NCBI GenBank assembly: GCA_963555705.1
Contig: OY743172.1
Location: 28,457,446-28,521,445, forward strand
Direction: 5' to 3'
Length of the DNA stretch: 64,000 bases
Origin: Ligustrum vulgare
Taxonomy: Eukaryota > Streptophyta > Magnoliopsida > Lamiales > Oleaceae
The translations under genes and the position numbers were made by a program. This document shows positions 32,189 to 44,215 of this stretch, one piece after another. The first letter of the stretch is position 1, and each line of letters begins with the position of its first letter. Below the pieces are notes generated by a model. That model saw only the letters and a program-made list of their open reading frames with translations, was not told the origin of the DNA and did no database searches.

Positions 32189-32640
32189 ACTTGGGGACTC
32201 CATCACTTGGTGACTCCTTCAAACAAAGGACTTCGTCACTTGATGACCCCATAAAATAGGGGATTCCGCCACTTAATGGAGTCCACTCAAGACTAAACAG
32301 CTAAACGCTATAAATTCGAACCCCAACCATGAATGTCTGGGACTTCCAATTTAAGGGACTAGAGAGTATACTACACATGCTCAAACAAGTAAGTCATGCA
32401 AATTCGTACACATGAATTACATTTTGCTATTAAGCTCAGAAAATTCTTCACAAGTTTTCTCAGATTTTTGAAAACCTTTCTTGCGAAAGCCTTATACGAT
32501 ACACCTAATTTTTTTTTTTCAAAATCTTGTTTAAACTTATTCGCTTTTCGAAGAAAGTCATGGTTCTCTCAAGGAATAGATATTTTATATTTTCAAGTCC
32601 AGTTTGGACAAAAATGAACTAACCAGACCCGAGGGACTAG
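32189..32640 (+). other. 3' end of the Tat-like copy B interior
   Basis: Resumes where 24172 broke off. Short CACTTGGGGACTCC-type repeats (32187-32285) come first. Then AAATTCGAACCCCAACCATG, shared inverted with copy C, leads into the purine tract GAGGGACTAG (32631-32640). No coding. Confidence 0.75.
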
Positions 32641-33465
32641 TGTTACGATCATGCCTAAATGAACATAACACGTCATCTATATAGGCCCACCAGGGGGCTC
32701 CACAAAAAATATAGTCACCTAATTCGGACCTAAAAGTCGGACTATGGATACCAAACTAGCTGGACTCTTATGTTTCAGACTCATGCTGTGCTGGACTCAT
32801 GCTTTGTCGGGGTCAGTACCCAGGAAAGGTAATTGTGGATACCAAATTTCCTGGACTCTTTTGTGTCGGACTCATGTTGTGTCGAACCCATGCTTTGCTT
32901 GGTTCAGTACCCAGGAATGGTGAATGTGGATACTAAACTAGCTAGACTCTAATGTGCCAGATTCATGTTGTGCTTAGGTCAGTACCCTGGAAAGGTGAAA
33001 AGACAATTTGAGGTGATTTTTCTGCAGAAGACAACTTGTTGTGACAATATCTTTAATGAGGAGAAGTACTCTCTTACACCAGCTGTAACTCTACACTTAC
33101 AGGTAATGATTATTACCAAGAAAATAGTTTACCTTGTGAAGAATTGAGGTCTCGCCACATGTAAAGCTTTATACGTGTCACGATCCTAAACATCAACTTT
33201 TTATATAAATAGATCACATTTTTCTCAAAGAAAGATGTTAGTAATTCAATACATTACACACAATACACATAATCTCACTCTCCTTTCTCTCTTCTATCCA
33301 CTTATATTTCCCGCATCCAATTATATTTGCTCATAATGAGTCCTAATTTGAGCGTCAAATTGCAAATGGGTTCCACCTAGGCCACTGTTGCATACTGACA
33401 GTTTGTCTAAGTGCATAGGAAGTCCAAGTTTTTGAGATGGAGAAATTGAAATTTGTTAATCCAAG
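32641..33465 (+). repeat. 3' LTR of Tat-like copy B
   Basis: Starts TGTTACGATCATGCC. It aligns with 21231-22028 to the sequence GTTAATCCAAGG, after which the terminal bases are diverged or lost, so the end point is uncertain by about 25 bases. Confidence 0.8.
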
Positions 33466-33800
33466 GTCACCAGATTTTGAAGGTGATACAAATGAAGTAC
33501 ATGATAAAAATGATAAGAATAAAAGTGTAGATGATTTATTTGATCATGATTCAATTCTCTCTAATATTTATAGTCCAAGAATTGGGGTTTCTCTTGACAT
33601 AAAATCTAGAGATTTGTTGGTGTTAAATGGTCCTTTAGGAAATCTTTCAATAGAAAATGATCATAAAGATAAGACGTTTAGATGTTTGTCTTCAACGTTG
33701 ATGTACATTTTCGTTATTAAATGAAAAAGATAATAGAAAAACATTAAAAATGATTTTTATTTTTGTTATGTGACAATTTTATATATAATGAATTCATATG
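33466..33800 (+). pseudogene. hAT (ZMYM1-like) transposase continuation and 3' end
   Basis: In the frame from 33437 to 33724 the part after the LTR reads DFEGDTNEVHDKNDKN, then SIL-SNIYSPRIGVSLDIKSRD and LLVLNGPLGNLSIENDHKDKT. This matches the TTF-type zinc-finger entry of plant hAT transposases (usual form IYDPRNW...LVEKGP...DxSRxFS). The catalytic part is missing. 3' terminal sequence similar to 2700-2790 (TTTTGTTATGTGACA-TTTTATATATAATGA) follows at 33760-33790. The gene was already internally deleted, and the Tat-like insertion separates this part from 20820-21230. Confidence 0.6.
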
Positions 33801-34177
33801 AACTAGTTTATCCCCACGTGCTTTGTACGTCTTATTTAAGCGATAAAATAGTTTATACTTTTATTTTCTATCTTAAAATGAGAATAATTAAGATAGATAA
33901 TATTAAGGTAGATTAGTGATAGTATTACTAAATTTTGTTGGTAGAATTTGGTTTAACTCTCCCGTTTATATCAAATAAAGTAATTTTAGTAATTTTAACT
34001 TTAATAGTGAAATAATTATTTATATGAAAAATACTCATTTAATCATTTATTTATTAATATTTATTAATTTTTGAATAAATATTAAGTCACTTATGTATTG
34101 AATTAGAATTTAATAGAAGATCGAACTAATTATTCATCATGCTGATTATTTTAGTCCAGTCTATATTATTTCTTCAA
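33801..34177. other. AT-rich intergenic DNA
   Basis: Nothing recognised. Confidence 0.4.
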
Positions 34178-34341
34178 CCCCTATTTGGGAGTGATTAAAA
34201 ACAAGATTTTAATTCAAGTCAAAGTCAACAATGAATCTTAACAACACATTTCAGGAGTCTCATAACTTTTCAACTATACATTTCATCAATTTTTAACAAA
34301 ACCTACTAAAAATCTTATTTTAATCCCCACCAAACAAGGAC
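34178..34341. mobile_element. Tourist-like MITE
   Basis: Left CCCCTATTTGGGAGTGATTA and reversed right end TCCTTGTTTGGTGGGGATTA form the inverted repeat. The right flank is TTA but the left flank is TCA, so the duplication is imperfect. Phrases are shared with 18013-18176 and 20187-20460. Confidence 0.55.
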
Positions 34342-34830
34342 TTAATAGCATCTTGGATAAAAATTATAAATCTATATTTAAATGAGTTATTGAGTCAATA
34401 AATAAAATGAAGTTAGATAAACTAAGAATAAACTTCCAATGCCAATTTATCATTATTAGAAAAGTTATGATTTGTTCTTAAACTTTAAATATGATTAATT
34501 GTACAAATTTGAGTTGATTTAACTTAGTAATGATGGAATTTGAAAAAAATTAAAAACATATTTGCTGAATTAAAATGTGGTAGAATATTGAGACTTTTTT
34601 TATCAATAAATATATTTTATAAGTTATATCATTGAAGGATCTCGTGTTAGAAGTTTAATTAAATCAAAGTCATTTGAAAAGTCACTCAAAATTTGTTTAT
34701 ATGGATTCCCGTATTAATTATGAGTATTATAGATAAAAGCAAAATAGATATAGGGACATTATTGTCAATTAAAAGTTTCTTTCACATCTATACTTTTATA
34801 TATTAGTGATAGTGATTAGTGATAGTGATA
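34342..34830. other. AT-rich intergenic DNA
   Basis: Only a short GTGATAGTGATTA repeat near 34804-34830; otherwise nothing recognised. Confidence 0.4.
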
Positions 34831-34833
34831 GAT

Positions 34834-35155
34834 AACTAGTACATATTTGTCCAAAAAATTAAGCAATTTACGTCATTTTTAGGAAAAATCTACGCATATA
34901 AAAATGACGGTGACAATTTTATAAATATTGTAAGACAATATGCATCGGGTCCCTTACTAGGAACCGACGCATATAGTCCGGCCTAACCATAAGCGTAGGT
35001 TCTTAGTATATAACCGACGCAAAAAATATGGGTATATGTGTAGCATTTAATGATAACAACTTTATGCGTCGGTTCCTGCTGAGGAACCGACGCATAAACA
35101 TTGCCCTATTTTCACTCTAAAGGAATCGACGCAAATGACTGAAACTGTACTAGTG
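34834..35155. mobile_element. miniature CACTA element, 322 bp
   Basis: Left end AACTAGTACA (one base off CACTAGTACA) and right end TGTACTAGTG are inverted repeats, flanked by a 3-bp duplication GAT (34831-34833, 35156-35158), all as expected of CACTA/EnSpm. Subterminal repeats of TGCGTCGGTTCCT in both orientations (34945-35120) form a hairpin around 35067-35093. No coding. Confidence 0.82.
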
Positions 35156-35266
35156 GATGTAGTTTATTTACCTGTACGCACGTTTTATAATTAAAAAACA
35201 TGAGGGCGCTCTTTTAATATTCGTACAGAGCAGTAAAAAATACAGGGTCGGCCTTACACATTTTAG

Positions 35267-35396
35267 CCTCCATTTGGTAAATTTTTATAAACAAGTTATA
35301 AATAGCACATTTCCCTATATTTTCAATCACAAATTTTATCTCGAAAATATAATACTTTTTATTTATAAACAAAAAACTTTTACCAAATAGATAGCA
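35267..35396. mobile_element. MITE (GCCTCCATTTGGTAAA type)
   Basis: Left GCCTCCATTTGGTAAATTTT and right CTTTTACCAAATAGATAGC are inverted repeats; the interior contains ATTTTATCTCGAAAATATAA. Clean member of the family also at 2146, 16019 and 18178. Confidence 0.6.
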
Positions 35397-35772
35397 GGTA
35401 GGAGCGGTAAGAGGTAGAGTGCACATTTTTAGTTGTTTATGGAACATGGGATCGATCCGGGTGTTGTCACCCCTGCCTTCGATACTGCGCACATTGCCAA
35501 TGCTTGTATCCCAAAGACCCAAACCAAACTAATAACCGCATAGCATAGCATAATTTTGATCCTGGTGACCTTCAAGACACAATTGTCCAGTCCTTATGTC
35601 TTGAAGGGCACCAGCACTAGAGCAAGTTTGAGCATAACTTTGCATAGGGATTTTGACCATTTTTACTATGTTCTTGTTGTAATTATAAGGGAACAAAAAG
35701 GGCAGCTACAGTGCCAATTTCTGGCAGCTGTCTGCCCGAGCTGCACGAATTTTTTTATTATTATTATTTACC

Positions 35773-36582
35773 TGATGTGTTCCGGACCCTCTACAATCGG
35801 AGTCATAGCAGACTTGATGGGAAAATTTAAATATTCAAGCCAAAACAAGAATTCAACAGGTTCGACGAGCTTTGAAGATCAAACCGTGTTGAAAAGAACT
35901 AGAAAATTAAGCAGCAGGCCTTTTACGGTCGTAACCTTTGGAATTACGGCCGTAACACAACTATTGCAATTTTTGGGCAGAACATGACTTACGGTCGTAA
36001 TAAATTTCGTCACGGCCGTAACAACGGTATCAACTTTGAACCCGAGAAGGGCTTACAGCCGTAAGCCAGGTATTTACGGCCGTAACTAGGCGGCGAATCA
36101 GAATTTTCCAGAATTTAGCATATTTTATTTCATTTTCCTATTTTAGTATTTTAGGTCAATTAAGAGTCTATTTTGAGCCCATAAGCGTCTAGGGTTTTTG
36201 TTTTCTTATTTATACGTTTTTTCCATTCATTGTAAATAGACTTCGATTTTGATATAAACAGTTTTTATTGAGGATTTAATAAAAGTTATAGGTGGATTCC
36301 TATATTTTTCGAACTTATCAAGAATATTTCTTGTGGCGTTCAAATATCGAATTTATCAAATATTTGCTAGAATATTTGTGGCGTTCAAATTAGAGACTTA
36401 TCAAGGAAATTGGGCAATTCCTTGTGACGTTTCGAAAGTCGTGGTTCTTTATTCCGCATCGTCGAGCCATCGCGTCGTGAATATCGGGTCATGATTTATC
36501 CGTCCAACCACAACCTGAGTTCGAAACATTTCGACGTTTCTTCTGCGCTTCGAATCTCATCATATGGTATCAGAGCTGGATA
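35773..36582 (+). repeat. LTR plus primer-site stub of the palindrome-bearing gypsy family
   Basis: LTR 35773-36562 starts TGATGTGTTCCGGA and ends ATCTCATCA. The sequence TATGGTATCAGAGCTGG (primer site 36565-36576) follows and then the similarity stops. It shares the palindrome cluster (35930-36090, six copies) and a TATA/leader region with the CRM-like LTRs, but is a third sister family. It is truncated: no gag, no second LTR, no target duplication. Confidence 0.8.
35930..36090. repeat. palindrome cluster (third family)
   Basis: Six copies of TTACGGCCGTAA or variants (TTACGGTCGTAA, TTACAGCCGTAA) in 160 bp. Confidence 0.88.
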
Positions 36583-37480
36583 ATGTAAAAAGGCAGATTG
36601 CATGTAGGTAATGTAAAAAACTAGTCTTGATTCTTAAACCACACACTATATGTTAGTCTTACATCACATGATACTTAGGTTGTTGTCTAAGCAAAGACAA
36701 ATAAATTTGGTCAAGGTTTTTAATAACTAATTGGCATCCACCAAATAAAATTATTATTACACACCACTTTGGGAGGAATCGAATGCTCACAAAATTGTAA
36801 TAATGGGTAAGCTGTCATGGATATTTTTCTTTAATTACAAAAAGAGTAAAGTGTTTTTGATGGGGCCTTAGTGTTTATTAAAAATAATTTTTAGTTTAGA
36901 TCAATTCAATCATTCTCAACGACACGTGTAGGATGATATTTGGTTGGTCCATCATGCATTTGAGGCTGAACAGATATGGATGGCAACGTCAGGGGTGTAT
37001 GTGCACCGAATTAGGCTAATCCTCTGTACACGACGGCATAACCCCACCAACGGTCGACCTTTTTCCCCTTGTTGGGACGCACTCGATCTATTGCTATGCC
37101 ATGATTTGTCATTTGGCAACATCATAGCTCTATCTCCATTATGTTCCACACATATCAAATTCTTCTAACTTGCCAACTTTATTGAGTCTTGCTATACGTA
37201 CATATATTTGTACATAAAAATGTCTTACCGTAACAGAGAATGTTATATAGATTTTTTTGCGGTCTTTTCACCTACAAAGAGACATATGTATGTATAGATA
37301 TATTTAAAAATAGATTAATCCAATTTTAAGAAGATATATATGGTGAGAATATACAAAACAAAATTCGTTCCTAGTCAAAAAAATTTAAAGAAAAAACCAC
37401 ACAACCAATTTTCTTTATCTCTATCTTTATCTTTTAATGATCATGAATCTATTGTGAATATTGATCTAAATACAAGTTTT
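36583..37480. other. intergenic DNA
   Basis: A slightly GC-richer patch (36940-37140) is open in both strands but matches nothing recognised. The rest is AT-rich. Confidence 0.4.
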
Positions 37481-37668
37481 TAGAGGCGGCTCGAAGGGTG
37501 TACGAGAGGTGCGACTGCACAGGATATCAACGTTATAGGGACACCAAATTTATTATTATTATTATTAGGACACATGAAGAAAATTTTGAATATATGACAC
37601 AAATTTTCTTTATAGGTCATCATTTCAAATTGTCGCATATGTTACCAAAAATTTTAGGGCCGGCCTGC
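37481..37668. mobile_element. probable hAT MITE
   Basis: Left TAGAGGCGGCTCGAAGG and reversed right end GCAGGCCGGCCCTAAAA match imperfectly. The start (ACGAGAGGTGCGACTG) resembles the 5' end of the hAT element at 3740-3773. No target duplication found. Confidence 0.45.
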
Positions 37669-38786
37669 AAACTTTGTATTATGACAATAATTAGGCTCTA
37701 AACTTGACCATATGAATTTAATATTAAATTCCTATCAACTCGATGGTGCTCTATAACATGATTAATTATAAATATATTATATAATTTCTTTTGAGTATTT
37801 CTCTATTATTAATTAAACCTTGTCACAAGAAAAAAAAAAGTTAAAAACACAAGTTTGATTTGATTTGAAAATGTTTATGAACTTGAAATGATGATTTCAT
37901 TTTTACTTTCACTCGTTAATGAATCATATGATTTGATGTAGTCAAATTTTAATCTACAATCTATCAAGTCTTCATTGATTTGTCGAAGACCATTGGTTGT
38001 ATGCAATTAATATATGATCGATCATAGGAGTGAAACATGAACTAATTAATTTTCATACATTCTGTATATTTAATCAACGGACAACAAGATCTTGTAAAAT
38101 CTTAATATATTCATTAATAAATATAATTTTATAATGCTTTATTGCCCAAGAAGCTTCTTCAATGTTGACCATAAAACTTACTTATATATATATATATATA
38201 ATTTAAACCTTTGAAAATTGCCCTTTCATTAAGAAAAATAAAATATTCACTTATAATAACAAAAGGTTATTAACTTATTTTAAGTATAGAAAATGATAAT
38301 TAGTGGGGCAAGTGTAGCTTAAATTGAAAGCGAATTTTATTAAATTACGGATTTATTTAGAAAAGTAAAGGAAGAAGGAACAAAAAGAAAGAGAACTTAG
38401 CGATATATACGCGTTGTTTTTAACATAAATGTGAGAATCAATCTATCGAAAAGAGCTAATTATGGTGGTCCGACCCGGTTAGGATTATTCAAATCATATT
38501 TTTCAACTCATCATGGCCCATCTACATATAATTATATACACGCACAAGCATGCATTGACAAAAAATAAAGTAATTACCACATTTCGTTTTCAAGTTGAAT
38601 TTCGAATTAAGTTGAGAGTAAATTTCAAATTAAGGTTGTTTGTATCAACAATTAGTAGACACACCAGAATATGTCAATAACGTATAGATATGAAACAATG
38701 TCCTCGTTCATGCTACAATAATCACTATGACGAAAAATAATTTATAAGAAAAAATTACACATCCAAAATGCTCCATCTCTGTATTC
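37669..38786. other. AT-rich intergenic DNA
   Basis: A TA run at 38182-38202; otherwise nothing recognised. Confidence 0.4.
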
Positions 38787-39390
38787 CAGGGTAGGCGTGG
38801 ACTTGGTTTCATATGGTTCTGGTTCCTAGGGAACCGAACCGAACCAAGAACCATTGGTTCTTTTTGTAAGAGAAGAATCGAAGCGGAACCGAACCGAACC
38901 GAACCGAACCGATCTATTCTTTTGGTTCTGATTCTAGTTCTGATTCCGATTCCGATTTTCTAAACTAAAATTTTCGAACTTAAGTAATGAAGCGATGGTA
39001 GATTCCGGTTGGTAAGAGTCGTAAGACGGTAAGGTTATCGACCTTGATCAATATGCGAATACAACAATCATATTTGTTCTTGACATCAAAATATTTACTC
39101 CTCTCCAGACCGTAACATATCTCCTCATCCGCGTGTATGTGCTCCATTTAAATATTCTTCAATTTCTGCTCGTAGTTCTCCACATTTTCAGGGTAAGTCG
39201 CACAAGTCCAGCAAATCCTTGAAAATAAGATAACAACTGGTTGTAAGATAGAGAGTGGAGATTTATTGTTTGTTGATTCTTGAAGAACTGATAGCTGAAG
39301 GCTTGAAGTTGAACGACAGAACCAGTGAGAGAAATATGATTTTTGATCTATGGTTTTTTGTTTATTACTTATTTTACTTATAGTTATTGT

Positions 39391-40083
39391 TGTTGACCAC
39401 AAAATCTGGTAGGATCTTGAATCAACACGTCTCAGCTCCTCCCTCTTGAACACGTGAATCTCCTGCGTACTAGGACAAACAATCAGCTTGCAAAGGGGGC
39501 CGAGGTGGCTCCCATTTGCACTCCAACGCCTAAGTCAGTACTCATTTTAAGTAAATATAAATTGGGTGCGGGAAATATAAGTGTGTAAAAGAGAGAAAAG
39601 GGAGTGAGATTTTATATATTGAGTTTCTAACCTTTTCGTTGGAGTCAAGTGTGCTCTATTTATAGAAGGAGTAATTCTCTTAGATTGTGACATGTGTTAT
39701 GCTTCACACATGGCAATATCCTAACCCTTCATGAGGTAAACCATTTCTTTGGTTATAATCATTACTACATGTCATAGGGTTAAAGTAACCATCAAATCCC
39801 TTTAAAGACGTTATCACATCAAGTTGCCTTTTGCAAACAAGTCATCTCAAGCTGTCTTATCACATTTCCAGGGTACTCACCACGGATTAGGAGTACCTCG
39901 GCATAAGGTTACTTCGGAATAACATCATCTCGACATAGGGGTACCTCGGCATATAAGAATCTAACAAGTTTGGGATCCACAATTTTGGCCTGTGGGTCAT
40001 GATTATATTACTGGATATTTTGTGAATCCCCTGGTGGACCCATATGGATGGCGTGTTATGTCCAATTAGTCATGGTCGTAACA
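39391..40083 (-). repeat. 3' LTR of Tat-like copy C
   Basis: On the minus strand TGTTACGACC...GTGGTCAACA, 693 bp, TATA box CTATAAATAGAGC near 39655. Closest to the solo LTR at 1138-1878. Confidence 0.88.
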
Positions 40084-40093
40084 CTAGTCCCTT
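40084..40093 (-). other. polypurine tract of copy C
   Basis: Minus strand AAGGGACTAG next to the LTR start, matching GAGGGACTAG in copy B. Confidence 0.75.
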
Positions 40094-40959
40094 AAGTCTG
40101 GTTGGTTCATTTATGTGCGAACCGGACTTGAAAATATAAGGGATCGAAGATGAAGAAATGTGTGTATACTCTAAGAAATAACCAAAATAGGAAATATATA
40201 TAAAAAATCCTTCTTGCAAGATATCACCAGAATAGAAAAAATAGAATATATTTTGCATGGTAAAGCGTCGCCAAAGAGGAATAATATAGGCACTTGGGTT
40301 CACGCTTTAATATAGTTTGGACACTTGGGTCCTTATTTGAACACTTGACAACCCTTTCAAGTAGACTTTTCTTAGTTATGTTAAGAGAGTATTTGGCTGT
40401 GTTATTCAAATTTTGAAAGTGTATCTTTTCTCCCAATAAAGAGAATACTCGAGCCTGCTTCGAACTTACGAAGACATATAGGCTCATAGCAATACCCTGA
40501 GCATGCCTCAAATAGGAGGAGAATTATATAGTTGTCTTCAATAACATTGAAGATCTTACCCCTAGATGTGTGAGGGCTAATAGCCTGTCTGGATAGCAGA
40601 GAGAATACGCTTAATTCAAGCAATTGGAGGGCTTACAAGCCTGCCTTGTTTTGACATGTGTATCTTTGGAGAATATGAAACAACGTATATATATGTTGTG
40701 TCTTGTGTCAACATGCGTGTATATGCTCTCTAATTCTTTAAATTTGGAAGTCCCGGGCATTTATGACTGGGGTTCGAATTTATAGCTTTTGGATGTTTTG
40801 TCTAGAGTGGAATCGACCAATAACAGAGTCCTTTGTAAAAGGAGTTAGTTGAATAAGTCTCCTCTTAGGAGGAGTCAATTGCAAAAGTCCATCATGAAAG
40901 GCCAAGAGAAGGAGTCCTTTGGAAGGGGTACTTCGGAGGGATAAGGAAGTTCGGAAGGA

Positions 40960-42246
40960 TAAGGTTGATATTCCGGACTGGTACTACATTACCACCAAGG
41001 AACAACATCCTCCCATTATTACGTGACATCTGACCTTCGTGAAAAATTGGAGGACACAATGGTTCTGGGTAGTTGGCGAATGACAGTGCTCCCCTTCGGA
41101 TCCGGTTCCTGAAATTACTATTCCTCGGACTCTCTCTTACCCTCGTGAGTTTTTGTATTCTTAGTGTGAATGTAAGTATGATGTAGGTTATTTTGAGTTT
41201 CAATGATAACCTTCAGTGTTATCTTTGCAAGTCAGCAATACGCACACTTTCTCCCTAAGGAGGACCTGGTCGTGGTGAAGAAGCTCTTTGCGTACTGTGC
41301 CACTTTCCCAGAGGTGATATTGAAGAAAAAACTTTTCATCAAGCACGGGCTTATGCGAGATATGGGTAAGTTCTATATTCCTTGTGTTAATTGTGTCGTT
41401 GTCCGAAGTGCCTTTGACTGAAAATTTCATTTTGATGAATAGGTTCTAAAGACTTCCCAAGGTTTCCCTCAAAGGTCTGATGGCAAAGAAGATTCCACTT
41501 CCGTTGAGGCCCGAGAGTGACGAGGATAGTAAGAAGAACTCTTTGCTCAGCAGTTTCCATGTGGAAGTTGCAAAGAACACAGCTGATGCCTCAGCTGCAA
41601 AGCTCATAAAGCCTCTTTCGGTGCTGCTCCCTCCACCGGTCTTGTTGTCTAAGGGTCAGCAATTATTGGAAGTGAAGGAGGAATTCGGAGCCAAACATGA
41701 GGCTCTGGAGAGTGAGCAAAAGTCGAAGCAAAAGGAAGAGAAAAAGTCCAAAAGAGCCTTGGCTGATGATCCTTTTGATGAGGATGTTGTGGAGGTAATG
41801 GAGCCTGAGGTGCCTCCACTGAAGAGGCTAAAGAAAAGCAAAGACATATCTAGTTCTTCTGATGTGGATGTAACCGATTTACCTCCACCAGTTGATCCTA
41901 ACAGAGGCAAAGGGGATGTCTCCAACTCTTATTTCTTTTCCCAGGCTCTGGATCCCCCAAGCCATGATGAAGGTTTGATTATTGTTCCGAGGGTGGACCA
42001 GGAGGTGACCCCAGAAATTGCTTCTGAGTTTAGCTATATAAAGGCTGTCCTGCGAGCTAAGGAAAGCACCTCGAATACCACCCTCTTAGATTCTCTGTGA
42101 TTAATGGCATCCAGCATTTCAAGGATACATCTGAAGGGACCCCAGAATACGAAGCTATGCAGCAGTTCTTTGCCAATGTCGGGGCACGAATGGCTTTGAA
42201 AGACGTGAAGGATGACTTCCCTGATCTGAATCTTTCGAAGATTTGA
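40960..42246 (+). pseudogene. antisense intron-containing ORF of the Tat-like element
   Basis: Opposite strand to its LTR. A first exon-like part reads WYYITTKEQHPP, then FVKNWRTQWFWVVGE with stops. A GT-AG intron candidate spans 41145-41235. Exon-like 41236-41365 reads QYAHFLPKEDLVVVKKLFAY, then LKKKLFIKHGLMRDMG, and ends in a good donor. A second intron candidate is 41366-41442. The last part starts KDFPRFPSK and runs 206 residues from the Met at 41480, lysine/acid-rich, then after a frameshift near 42090 ends FANVGARMALKDVKDDFPDLNLSKI-stop (42246). The pattern resembles uncharacterised plant proteins often linked to Tat-lineage antisense ORFs. Function unknown; first-exon phase does not fit cleanly, so this copy is probably dead. 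Confidence 0.55.
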
Positions 42247-43980
42247 GGCCTTCTATCCAAAGTCCTAAGATTTTAGTAAGGAAAGTCCTCTTGAAGATGT
42301 CACTGGTGGCCCTTCTTCTGAAGACGCCGACCTTTCCCGCGCCCTTGCTTAGGATGCTCATTTTTGTCATTGTCTTTTGTGAATCTTTATCTACTTCACC
42401 TTTGATCTTTATATGTGAATTTTACATATTGCTCTGCTATACACAAGTAGTTCGTATTGTAAGATGGTCATCATTCAATATGAGATGGTCCATCATAGGA
42501 TGAACATAGTTTAATATAGGATAGTCCGAAGCTTGTGCCGGTCCTTGGAGTCACTTGTGGATGTGATAGTCCCTCAAATCTAAGCGCTTAAGAAATTTAT
42601 GTCCATCGCTTAGATTTGACTGAATGGGTCACAACCCGTACTTCCCCGTGAGTCCCCTGTTTACGTCCGGGGTGATTACATCGAGGCCATTTTTGGTTAA
42701 AAATCTAACATGGGCTATATGCCTTTAAATGGTAAAGGTTTCTTTTGAACAAGTTGTAAGTTTTACTCTCCAGATTGATCAACGAATTTCATAGGTACCA
42801 CTTCGTCGGGGTGCTAACCATCAAGTGGCGGAGTCCCTTGCATGAACGAACCTTTTGTGCTTCAAGCTATGTTTCGTCATTCTATCAATGGGTTCATCGG
42901 ATCTAAGCATTGCGATAATCATTGACAACTCCGACCACTTTCATTCCGGTGCGAGTTTAACCAATCCTTAATAACCGTAACTTAGGACCAATCCTTTTTT
43001 ATGTTCTATTTGTTTGCATAATTTTGCGTTTTCCAACACAGCTTTGCAATTTGTTCAATGGAAAGCGCGCATGAAGGAATCATTTCACCTTACGAGTTTA
43101 AGAAATCCAATTTACGCAGAACACGCAGAGGACAATTTGTTTATCGATACTAGTGGTGGAGGTGATCCATGCTTCATGGATTGAGTAAGGATTTTACAGA
43201 GAGATTCTCTACTCCATAAGTCCACCCCAACTATGCACTGGAGTCTTTATTTTGGCCTTTTGAGTTATGACAAGGGGTTTCTTTAAAATTGGACCTTTAA
43301 TTTTAGAAGTATTTAGACCATCTTTTCTCGATATTGAGTCGACGACCAGTGAATCACCCCTTTTTTCGAGGAGGAAAGAAAGCTCTCTGCTTACTAGTTT
43401 TCTTCATTTATTGTTTATCGAAGTGAAATGGACTGGGTGAAAACACTACAATTTGTACTGGACATACTGCCTCTGACGCATGAGCCAGTGAGAATGGAGT
43501 TCCTCCTGTGGCGGTCTGCAAGGTAATTCTGATTCCCCATAGGGCTTATGGAAGTTCATTTACCCTAATTTCTTTAATTGATTCCAACTTCTTCTTCAGG
43601 TTATTTCATAGATTTATCAACCAAGTATGCTTCTCCCTCATCTAATAGAATATTCACTCCGGAGTTAAAGGAGGACATCCACCTGGGAGTCTCATGTATT
43701 CATGCCTTATAGCCTCGTTTGTAAGCACTCAGTTTGTTAGTCCGGGGTGGATTCCATTGAGTGGAGAAATCCCTTATTTGTGGGGGTTTGCTAAGCTATT
43801 CATGTTTACTTGGAATTATACTTGTTAGTAGCCCCTAGTGAGCTTAGATCAATGATCTTATTCTTTTGTTAACTTGTAACGGTGTTACTTTGGCACATTA
43901 GGTTCGGGCTAAATCACGTCGGCCTATTACTTCGTCCATGTTTTATCCGGTGTGAATTTAGAGAAAACTTCTGAGGTCAT
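42247..43980 (-). other. non-coding interior of Tat-like copy C
   Basis: No gag or pol motif in either strand. Text-like phrases about 20 bases long recur loosely, but no clear array. Confidence 0.5.
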
Positions 43981-44019
43981 GCCATTCTGGAGACGAGTGG
44001 GTAGGGCTTCTATAGCCAT

Positions 44020-44215
44020 GTCATTTCGGAGACACTTAAGCCGATGCTTAAGAATATAAGGTCTCTGAGACCGTGTGTCGTAGAGACACTTAAGCCGAGC
44101 TTAATAATATAGGGTCTTTGAGACTGTGTGTCATGGAGACACTTAAGCCGACCTTAATAATATAGGGTCTCTGAGACCGTGTGTTGTGGAGACACTTAAG
44201 CCGAGCTTAATAATA
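44020..44215. repeat. tandem units of about 58 bp
   Basis: GAGACACTTAAGCCGAGCTT followed by AATAATATAGGGTCT and GAGACCGTGTGTC, three to four units. Confidence 0.85.

Larger units (their letters stand above)
21231..33465 (+). mobile_element. Tat-like LTR element (copy B), split by a CRM-like element
   Basis: 5' LTR 21231-22028, internal region 22029-24172 plus 32189-32640, 3' LTR from 32641. The internal region opens with TTTTTTGCGCCGTCTATGGG, the primer-site neighbourhood typical of Tat/Grande-type Ty3/gypsy elements. It ends in the purine tract GAGGGACTAG next to the 3' LTR. No gag or pol is present; the retained interior is tandem repeats. Sequence at 32190-32400 matches, inverted, 40700-40850 of copy C, so both belong to one non-autonomous family. 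The 3' border is blurred: a candidate duplication GTCAC (21226-21230, 33466-33470) exists, but the last bases of the 3' LTR have diverged. Confidence 0.75.

Noticed and set aside
36944..37168. ORFs on both strands in a GC-richer patch
   Set aside because: No recognisable family, and opposite-strand openness suggests composition rather than coding.
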